The position numbers and the translations under genes were made by a program. Positions 58,947-64,000 of a DNA stretch of 64,000 nucleotides are shown one piece after another. Position 1 is the stretch's first letter; each line of letters starts with the position of its first letter. Origin of the DNA: Clostridiales bacterium (GTDB taxonomy: Bacteria > Bacillota > Clostridia > Oscillospirales > Oscillospiraceae); NCBI GenBank assembly GCA_025757645.1, contig CP107216.1, positions 2,314,858 to 2,378,857 on the forward strand, read 5' to 3'. The notes beneath the pieces are model-generated. The model was not told where the DNA came from, made no database searches, and was given only the letters and a program-made list of their open reading frames with translations.

Positions 58947-59959
58947 AAGTACCCGAGCCGCGGAAGCTCAAAAGCGGGACGTGGTTTATCCAGATGCGCC
59001 TCGGCGGAGAGAGCGTGCCGGTGTCGGCGGCAACACGGACGGAGTGCATCCGGCAGGCGGAAAAGATCAAGGCGGACTACCGCAACGGGAAGAGGCCGCA
59101 ACCGGCAAGCGCGTGTGTCACGCTGCGCAGCGCGATCGAGCAGTACATACAGGTGCGAGAAAACGTGAAATCCCCGGAGACGATTCGGGGGTATTATGTG
59201 ATCCTGAGCAAACGGTTTCAGGGCTACATGGACACGGACATCCGAAAAATCCAATATCAGCGCATGATTAACGACGAGGCAGCGAAGGTCGCAACAAAGA
59301 CGCTGTACAATGCTTGGGGGTTAGTGTCGTCATCCATTCAAGCGGCCGGAATGGCAAGGCCGAACGTGTCGTTGCCTGAAAAGCAAACTCCGGTTCACAA
59401 CTTTCTGACATACGACCAAATTCTAATTTTCGTGGATGCGATTCGGGGAACTGACGTCGAAATTCCGGCGCTGCTGGCGCTGCACAGTTTGCGCCGGTCG
59501 GAGATATGCGCGCTGGACTGGGCGCAACTGAAAGACCATACGATCACGGTCGCCGGTGCCGTCGTGTACGACAAGAACAACAAGCGCATATACAAAGAGA
59601 CGAATAAGAACGCAACATCACGGCGTACCGTGCCGATCATGATACCACGGCTGCAGGAGCTTGTAGATCAGGCAGATGGCGGCAATAACGGGCGGGTCGT
59701 CACGACAGCGCCGGGCGCTATTTGCCGCCGTGTTAACCGCGTGTGTCGCAATTCCGGCTTGCCGGAGATCGGCGTGCACGGACTACGGCACAGCTTCGCG
59801 TCACTATGCTATCATCTGCAAGTGCCGATGATGATAACCATGCGTCTGGGCGGTTGGAAAAACGACAAGGTTGTGCGCGAGATCTATACGCACCTTGCGG
59901 ATGCGGACATAGCGCAGCAGGTGGACGGGATTCGCAATTTCTTTTCGCAAAAATGCTAA
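58943..59959 (+). CDS. int: tyrosine-type phage integrase
   Basis: 338 residues. N-terminal arm-binding part, core-binding domain (about 55-140) and catalytic domain with Arg184 (HSLRRSEI), His279 and Arg282 (HGLRHSFA), Trp305 (LGGW) and nucleophile Tyr315 (VREIYTHL). It integrates into tRNA-Lys. The gene's last codons are inside the arm-type repeat (59950-59972), and attR follows 60 bp later. Confidence 0.95.
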   Translation: MKVPEPRKLKSGTWFIQMRLGGESVPVSAATRTECIRQAEKIKADYRNGKRPQPASACVTLRSAIEQYIQVRENVKSPETIRGYYVILSKRFQGYMDTDIRKIQYQRMINDEAAKVATKTLYNAWGLVSSSIQAAGMARPNVSLPEKQTPVHNFLTYDQILIFVDAIRGTDVEIPALLALHSLRRSEICALDWAQLKDHTITVAGAVVYDKNNKRIYKETNKNATSRRTVPIMIPRLQELVDQADGGNNGRVVTTAPGAICRRVNRVCRNSGLPEIGVHGLRHSFASLCYHLQVPMMITMRLGGWKNDKVVREIYTHLADADIAQQVDGIRNFFSQKC

Positions 59960-59972
59960 CAAAAATGCTAAC
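59950..59972 (+). repeat. right arm-type repeat near attR
   Basis: The same 23 bp as 22464-22486, with two TGCTAAC motifs. It overlaps the int stop codon. Confidence 0.6.
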
Positions 59973-60017
59973 GAAAATTGAAAAGCACTGCATTTTCAAC
60001 GGGTTTACGTCAATATC

Positions 60018-60050
60018 TCCGGGGTTCGAATCCCCGCTGGAGCACCAAAA
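60018..60050 (+). repeat. attR core (33 bp)
   Basis: Identical to 22289-22321. To its right lies host DNA: the original tRNA-Lys terminator and the ~98-bp repeats. Confidence 0.9.
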
Positions 60051-60380
60051 AAATTCTCTCGCCTTTCGGCGGGAGAATTTTTTTCCGGCTGCTCCCGGAG
60101 AGTCGAAGTTCATCCCCGATAGGGGAAATCCCCGCTGGAGCACCAAAAAAATTCTCTCGCCTTTCGGCGGGAGAATTTTTTTTCCGGCTGCTCCCGGGGA
60201 GTCGAAGTTCATCCCCGATAGGGGAAATCCCCGCTGGAGCACCAAAAAATCTCCTCGCCTTTTGGCGGGGAGATTTTTTTCCGGTCGCTCCCGGGGAGTC
60301 GAAGTTTATCCCCGATAGGGGAAATCCCCGCTGGAGCACCAAAAAAATTCTCTCGCCTTTCGGCGGGGAGATTTTTTCTG
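60029..60380. repeat. four tandem ~98-bp units: tRNA-Lys 3' end plus terminator
   Basis: The tRNA-Lys tail AATCCCCGCTGGAGCACCA recurs at 60029, 60127, 60226 and 60323 (period 97-99 bp). Each copy is followed by a hairpin terminator (TTCTC(T)CGCC ... GGCGGGAGAA or a close variant, with T run) and then a shared linker containing GTCGAAGTTCATCCCCGAT. The last unit is partial. No gene is present in 59960-60384. Confidence 0.85.
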
Positions 60381-60384
60381 GCTG

Positions 60385-60873
60385 CTATACTGCGCTATCG
60401 CCATTGTCCGGCTCTGCGCGCACATAATCATTATCTACAATGATATCCACGCTCGCGCTGAGCCGGCAGGCATCCTGCAGAAAATACGGGTTTAGCCGAA
60501 TGGACGGATATTCTCCGTCCTGATGCACCACAGCATAAATCGTCAAGAGCGCCGTACACGGCTGAAACTGCTCCAGGACCTGACGCAGTGCCCGCTCGTG
60601 TTCTGCGATAAAAGTATGCATCGCCCGCTGGACGACGTCACCATCAAAAGTATCGGTCTTGTCAAACGTGATCGTCCAGTATCCCGGGTTCTGCGTGCCC
60701 GCATATGCATTCCACCGGCACGCCCGCTGCCGTTTGGCCTCTGTCGGCTGCACACCAAGGATGGAAGAAACCGTGTCGATTGGGAAATCCACATCAAAGC
60801 AGAGGCTGAGCTCGCCCCAGACCGTAGGCGGCAGCGGCGGCGAAAAGCAGAGATCGTATTCTTCCACGCGCAT
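60385..60873 (-). CDS. DUF4279 family protein
   Basis: 162 residues with the DUF4279 pattern: SLCFDVDFPIDTVSSILGV, WTITFDKTDTF, and the tail LSASVDIIVDNDY. Function unknown; often near toxins or immunity genes. GAGGTGA precedes ATG. It converges with the tandem terminators. Confidence 0.75.
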   Translation of the reverse strand: MRVEEYDLCFSPPLPPTVWGELSLCFDVDFPIDTVSSILGVQPTEAKRQRACRWNAYAGTQNPGYWTITFDKTDTFDGDVVQRAMHTFIAEHERALRQVLEQFQPCTALLTIYAVVHQDGEYPSIRLNPYFLQDACRLSASVDIIVDNDYVRAEPDNGDSAV

Positions 60874-60994
60874 TTGTCACCTCACCAAATCCATTCGATG
60901 GCCCTATCATAACACACATCCGCACATGCAGCAACACGCCGACGCGCGCACCCCCCGGCGTGTTGGCGCAGCTACTTCTGTTTTGTCAGCTGCT

Positions 60995-61105
60995 TCACGC
61001 TTTGGTGCACGCCGGTCGCGGCCAGCCGGACGCGATGCCGACCGCCATCCCGATCAGGTACGTGACAGCCGTGATCGCCGCCACGGATGCAATGCCGAGT
61101 TCCAT
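60995..61105 (-). pseudogene. holin-like fragment
   Basis: 36 residues, MELGIASVAAITAVTYLIGM then AVGIAS and a stop after CTKA. The first 25 residues resemble the N-terminus of short phage/element holins (MELGIASVAAITV-type); the rest of the protein is missing. GAGGTGAGGGC precedes ATG. Probably a remnant of another mobile element. Confidence 0.4.
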
Positions 61106-61180
61106 GCCCTCACCTCTTGTCCCGCTATTCCCTATGCGGCGGCGTGGCACAGTCCCTTTTATCGTACAAAGAAGAAAGAA

Positions 61181-61209
61181 TAGACATTCCGACCATAAAA
61201 TGATAAAAT
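61181..61209 (+). promoter_or_regulatory. promoter of the zinc-ribbon lipid/membrane protein gene
   Basis: TAGACA (61181-61186), 17 nt, TAAAAT (61204-61209); each box is one mismatch from consensus. Confidence 0.65.
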
Positions 61210-61257
61210 TGTCGTAATCCGCCGGAAACGGCGAGAAAAACGAGAGGAAGAGTGTCT

Positions 61258-61773
61258 ATGAAAAAGTGCAAATTTTGCATGACAGAAATCGACGACAAAG
61301 CGAAAGTCTGCCCGCAGTGCGGCAGGAAGCAGCCCAGCAAGGCCAAGAAGATTGTTGGAATTGTCCTGCTTGCCCTGTGCGCGATCATCGTGATTGCCGC
61401 GATTGCCGGCGGCAGCGGGGACAAAGACAAACCGGCCAGCGCGGCCGGAACTGTCGAAACGCAAGCCCCGGAAAACACTGACCCGGTTGCCAAGCTCAGC
61501 TATAACAAGCTGGAGACCGTCACAGAAGCCGCGGAAGGCCGCACGAATTACGGCAGTCAGTGCATCAACGGCGCGATCAAAAATACGTCCGGTAAGCAGC
61601 TGTCCTATGTGGGTGTCACCTTCGCGCTGTACGATCAGGACGGCAACCAGATCGGTACTGCCATCGACAATATCAGTGACCTGACACCAGATTCTACGTG
61701 GAAATACACGGCCATGACGCTTGATACGGAACAGTTCGCTTCGTTTGAGCTGACGAGCGTTGACGCCTGGTAA
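61258..61773 (+). CDS. zinc-ribbon membrane protein with FxLYD domain
   Basis: 171 residues. Zinc ribbon (CKFCMTEIDDKAKVCPQCG), membrane helix (IVGIVLLALCAIIVIAAIAG) and an extracellular FxLYD-type domain (YVGVTFALYDQDGNQIGTA). Such proteins are common in Firmicutes; role unknown. ATG 61258 is preferred to GTG 61252 from its spacing to GAGGA. Confidence 0.8.
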   Translation: MKKCKFCMTEIDDKAKVCPQCGRKQPSKAKKIVGIVLLALCAIIVIAAIAGGSGDKDKPASAAGTVETQAPENTDPVAKLSYNKLETVTEAAEGRTNYGSQCINGAIKNTSGKQLSYVGVTFALYDQDGNQIGTAIDNISDLTPDSTWKYTAMTLDTEQFASFELTSVDAW

Positions 61774-61790
61774 CACACAGGCAATAACAA

Positions 61791-61817
61791 CCGCCCGGGC
61801 GCACTGCACCCGGGCGG
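61791..61817. repeat. inverted repeat after the FxLYD gene
   Basis: CCGCCCGGG and CCCGGGCGG around a 9-nt loop, no T run. A possible weak terminator or RNA stop. Confidence 0.4.
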
Positions 61818-61850
61818 AACTGAAGGTAATGCGTTCTTGGGGGGATACGC

Positions 61851-61994
61851 ATGCGGGCAGAAATCTATAGGGTCATGTACCGTATGGTTCACAAATACGG
61901 CTGGAATTGGGGCATCACGCGCGGCCTCATCAATCGCCGGTTCGGCACGAACTATACCGCCGATGAATTGAAAGAGCTGTACAATGAACGATAA
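61851..61994 (+). CDS. hypothetical small protein
   Basis: 47 residues, MRAEIYRVMYRMVHKYGWNW then GITRGLINRRFGTNYT. GGGGGG precedes ATG. It overlaps the next gene by 11 bp. No function known; it looks like a mobile-element small protein. Confidence 0.6.
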   Translation: MRAEIYRVMYRMVHKYGWNWGITRGLINRRFGTNYTADELKELYNER

Positions 61995-62397
61995 AATCAA
62001 AAACGCGCTCGGCGGCTCTGGCGGCAGCGTTTCCGTCTCTGAAAAGCCAACGGCGGAACCAGTAAGTACAGAAAAAGATGCGGATGTTTCTGACAGCAAC
62101 GAATCGAAAATCGTGACAACGGAAGAGGAACTGGAAGCCTACTTCATCATCAAAAACCTGCTGAAAGACGTCGTTGACCTGCAAGACATTACATATAAGG
62201 ACACCGAATCCTATATCAATATTCTCTACAAGAAAAATACCCGCAAATGGATTTGCCGCTTAAAACTCACCGACACAGTGAAAACACTGATTGTGCCTGA
62301 CGAGGAGAAAAAGGGCCAAAAATTTAACCTGACAAGTGTATATGATCTGGAACAATACAACGATCTGCTGCACAAAACATTGGCTCGTTATATGTGA
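61984..62397 (+). CDS. HsdR-terminal-domain-like protein
   Basis: 137 residues. After a Ser/Glu-rich N-terminus, residues 45-135 (EEELEAYFIIKNLLKDVVD, ITYKDTESYINILY, KWICRLKLT, YDLEQYNDLL) match the small domain seen in type I restriction R-subunit-related proteins. No nuclease or helicase motifs are present, so it is a fragment or stand-alone domain. It ends at a strong terminator. Confidence 0.6.
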   Translation: MNDKIKNALGGSGGSVSVSEKPTAEPVSTEKDADVSDSNESKIVTTEEELEAYFIIKNLLKDVVDLQDITYKDTESYINILYKKNTRKWICRLKLTDTVKTLIVPDEEKKGQKFNLTSVYDLEQYNDLLHKTLARYM

Positions 62398-62408
62398 TTC
62401 AAGCATGA

Positions 62409-62440
62409 AAAAGAGGGATGCAAAGTTGCATCCCTCTTTT
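62409..62440 (+). terminator. terminator
   Basis: AAAAGAGGGATGCAA and TTGCATCCCTCTTTT pair perfectly around a 2-nt loop. It ends the preceding small operon. Confidence 0.85.
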
Positions 62441-62449
62441 CAGCGGTGC

Positions 62450-62478
62450 TTGCCATCCCGCCAAAATGCACGTATAAT
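62450..62478 (+). promoter_or_regulatory. promoter of the aldolase gene
   Basis: TTGCCA (62450-62455), 17 nt, consensus TATAAT (62473-62478). Confidence 0.7.
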
Positions 62479-62511
62479 CGGGGCATTGAGACAAGATAAG
62501 GAGGAATCCGC

Positions 62512-63285
62512 ATGGAAAACACACTCAAACAGAAACTTGCCGCCGGCGCGCAGCCCATCGGCACCTTTTTTGACACCGCCAGCGTGAGCCTCATGGAGTG
62601 CCTCGGCCGCACGGGGCTCGACTTTGCCATCATCGACAACGAGCACTCCCCCATCGAGGCTGAGACCACCGCCGCGCTCGTGCGCGCCGCCGAGCTGAGC
62701 GGCATCTGCCCGCTCGCGCGCGTGCGCGAGATCAGCCGCCCCGCCGTGCTCAAGCTGCTCGACGTCGGCGTGCAGGGCCTGATCGTGCCGAACGTCAAGA
62801 CGCTCGAGCAGGTGCAGGAGCTCGTGAACTACGCGAAATATTACCCCATCGGCCAGCGGGGCTTCTGCCCGTCGCGCAAGGACGGCTGGGGCTTTGACGG
62901 GCTCGGCTCCGTGCCGGAGACCATGCGCCACTTCAACGGCGAGACCCTGCTCTTCCCGCAGTGCGAGACCGCCGAGGCGCTCGATATCATCGAGGACATC
63001 TGCGCCGTGGACGGCGTGGACGGCATCTTCGTCGGGCCGTTTGACCTGTCGATCTCGATGGGCATGCCGGGACAGTTTGACGCGCCGGAATTTCAGGCGG
63101 CCATCACGCGCATCGTCGCCGCCTGCCGTGCGGCCGGAAAGTACTGCATGTTCTTCACCGGCACGGCCGACGGCGTGGTCGACGGCTTCCGCAGGGGCTT
63201 CGACGCCATGGCCTACAGCCTCGACGCCGCGCTGTTCATTCAGGGCGTGAAGCGCGATGTGGAGGACATCCGCAGCCGACTGTAA
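62512..63285 (+). CDS. HpcH/HpaI family aldolase
   Basis: 257 residues, TIM barrel of the 2-dehydro-3-deoxyglucarate/HpaI aldolase family: DFAIIDNEHSPIEAE, GVQGLIVPNVKTLEQVQELV, GFCPSRKDGWGFDG, and the metal-binding site in LLFPQCETAEAL/VDGIFVGPFDLSISMGM. It makes pyruvate plus an aldehyde from a 2-keto-3-deoxy acid; the actual substrate is unknown. A clear AGGAGG and promoter precede it; single-gene unit. Confidence 0.9.
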   Translation: MENTLKQKLAAGAQPIGTFFDTASVSLMECLGRTGLDFAIIDNEHSPIEAETTAALVRAAELSGICPLARVREISRPAVLKLLDVGVQGLIVPNVKTLEQVQELVNYAKYYPIGQRGFCPSRKDGWGFDGLGSVPETMRHFNGETLLFPQCETAEALDIIEDICAVDGVDGIFVGPFDLSISMGMPGQFDAPEFQAAITRIVAACRAAGKYCMFFTGTADGVVDGFRRGFDAMAYSLDAALFIQGVKRDVEDIRSRL

Positions 63286-63302
63286 AAAGATATGAATATA
63301 GC

Positions 63303-63335
63303 AAAGGCGCGCACCAGCCGGTGCGCGCCTTTTTT
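63303..63335. terminator. bidirectional terminator
   Basis: AAAGGCGCGCACC and GGTGCGCGCCTTT pair around AGCC, with a T run. It ends the aldolase gene and the converging minus-strand gene. Confidence 0.85.
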
Positions 63336-63342
63336 GCATACC

Positions 63343-63684
63343 TCAATGCTTATCCCCGCAGAAGGCAGCCTCGTCGTTCGACCAGCCGCGGTCGAGCAGC
63401 CAGTAGGTCGTCTCGTCGTCGGCCGCCATCTCGTCGTCCGTCAGCTCGCGGTCCTGGTGCTGGCGGCCCCACTTGAGCAGCTCATAATTACGCAGCTCCT
63501 TGAGCGTGAAGGGCAGGCCCAACTCCTCCGCCACCGGCAGGAGCACGTGCTCGGTCATCACGTCACGGATCTCGAGACTGCCGGGATAGCTGTCCATCGC
63601 CTGCTGCACGCGCGCCTGCAGGGCGGGGTCGGCATCATAAATCTCAAAGAACTTATCCACATTCGTTTTCGGTTTGTCTGCCAT
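63343..63684 (-). CDS. Nif11-like small acidic protein
   Basis: 113 residues: NVDKFFEIYDADPALQARVQ then VAEELGLPFTLKELRNYE, similar to the Nif11 domain found in RiPP leader peptides. The C-terminus (TDDEMAADDETTYWLLDRGW) is acidic. ATG 63684 follows AGGAG by 9 nt. No modifying enzyme is in view, so it may simply be a stand-alone Nif11-like protein. Confidence 0.5.
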   Translation of the reverse strand: MADKPKTNVDKFFEIYDADPALQARVQQAMDSYPGSLEIRDVMTEHVLLPVAEELGLPFTLKELRNYELLKWGRQHQDRELTDDEMAADDETTYWLLDRGWSNDEAAFCGDKH

Positions 63685-63752
63685 ATCGGTCACTCCTGAT
63701 ACAGGTATTTTCCTGCATTATACTACACCCCGCGCCCGCGCGCAAGGCGCGT

Positions 63753-63932
63753 TCATGCCTCCGGCGATTCGGCCAGCTGCGCGAGCGCGCTGCGCACCGC
63801 CGCGATCACAAACGCGGAAAACGTGCAGTCCTTACCCGCGATGGCCGCCTCCACGTCTGCGATGACATCGTCCGGAAAGCGGATGGTCTTGTTCGTCGTG
63901 TGCGGCGTGCGCGGTATCTGAAATGCTGCCAT
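63753..63932 (-). CDS. YlcI/YnfO-like ribbon-helix-helix protein
   Basis: 59 residues: TTNKTIRFPDDVIADVEAAI and KDCTFSAFVIAAVRSALAQL, the strand-helix-helix pattern of small RHH DNA-binding proteins. AAAGGAG precedes ATG. Operator unknown. A TGGTATTAT extended -10 lies about 30 bp upstream. Confidence 0.7.
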   Translation of the reverse strand: MAAFQIPRTPHTTNKTIRFPDDVIADVEAAIAGKDCTFSAFVIAAVRSALAQLAESPEA

Positions 63933-64000
63933 GCTGCCGCTCCTTTCAGTGTATTCCCTGATAATACCATGGCCGGTGCAAAAAATGCACCCGCGCGCAC

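Larger units (their letters stand above)
22322..60017. mobile_element. prophage, short-tailed (podovirus-like), about 37.7 kb
   Basis: Bounded by 33-bp direct repeats in tRNA-Lys, with a tyrosine integrase next to attR. Modules: left accessory operon, late rightward operon (packaging, capsid, fibres, lysis, ejection proteins), leftward early operon (recombination, replication, methylation, sigma factor), immunity region and integrase. Portal, gp4-like connector and gp10-like tail stabiliser without tube, sheath or tape measure point to a P22/podovirus-type particle. All main structural genes appear intact, so it may be functional. Confidence 0.93.

Noticed and set aside
60029..60380. Possible CRISPR array (~98-bp period)
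   Set aside because: Units are similar along their whole length, with tRNA tail and terminator; no unique spacers and no cas genes.
59733..60427. Overlapping 110-190-codon frames through the attR repeats
   Set aside because: They translate tandem tRNA tails and terminators; periodic peptides result from the DNA repeats.
63343..63684. RiPP biosynthetic cluster based on the Nif11-like protein
   Set aside because: No modification enzyme, transporter or protease gene is next to it within the window, and similarity to Nif11 is modest.

Overview
The window suggests a high-GC Gram-positive gut bacterium of the Clostridia, probably Oscillospirales/Oscillospiraceae. The support is the Firmicutes-type S10-spc-alpha ribosomal gene order, zinc-ribbon S14, L24 and Adk, strong AGGAGG ribosome-binding sites, and a prophage gene set typical of such bacteria. 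The species cannot be named from this sequence.

Chromosome, left part (1-21.7 kb). Positions 1-13352 hold the S10-spc-alpha ribosomal cluster on the minus strand, read from rpsJ to a truncated rpsM and including secY, adk, map, infA and rpmJ. Its promoter (13645-13673) has its -35 inside the loop of the terminator of the next minus-strand operon: secA, a pgeF-like gene, a family-5 oligopeptide-binding lipoprotein, a GtrA-like protein, cdd and a stand-alone LysR-type HTH. A divergent DUF1846 gene follows, then a five-gene tRNA cluster: Gly, Arg, His, Gln, Lys.

Prophage (22289-60050, about 37.7 kb). It is integrated in the 3' end of tRNA-Lys, with a 33-bp core repeated at 22289-22321 and 60018-60050. 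The left arm (minus strand) carries small accessory and regulatory genes with two promoter/operator modules. A 1-kb region with iteron-like repeats precedes a rightward late operon. That operon encodes TerS, a structured noncoding stretch, a phosphoesterase, TerL, portal, scaffold, major capsid protein, connector and gp10-like tail stabiliser. It continues with fibre proteins, a tail-region protein carrying a tyrosine-phosphatase domain, amidase, holin, and then two probable ejection proteins. I see no tail-tube, sheath or tape-measure gene, so a short-tailed (podovirus-like) particle is likely. The leftward early operon (56645 down to 48234) holds a 24-bp-repeat protein, a circularly permuted cytosine-5 methyltransferase, a Rad52-like annealing protein, SSB, a DnaD-like replication protein, a RuvC-like nuclease, a truncated Dam and a sigma factor that may drive the late genes. 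The immunity region (56.8-58.6 kb) has divergent promoters, a CI-like repressor, a Cro-like protein and two small proteins missed by simple ORF calling. The integrase gene lies beside attR.

Chromosome, right part (60.05-64 kb). Four tandem ~98-bp units, each a tRNA-Lys 3' tail plus terminator, follow attR. Then come a DUF4279 protein, mobile-element leftovers (holin fragment, HsdR-like domain fragment), an HpcH/HpaI aldolase and two small minus-strand genes.
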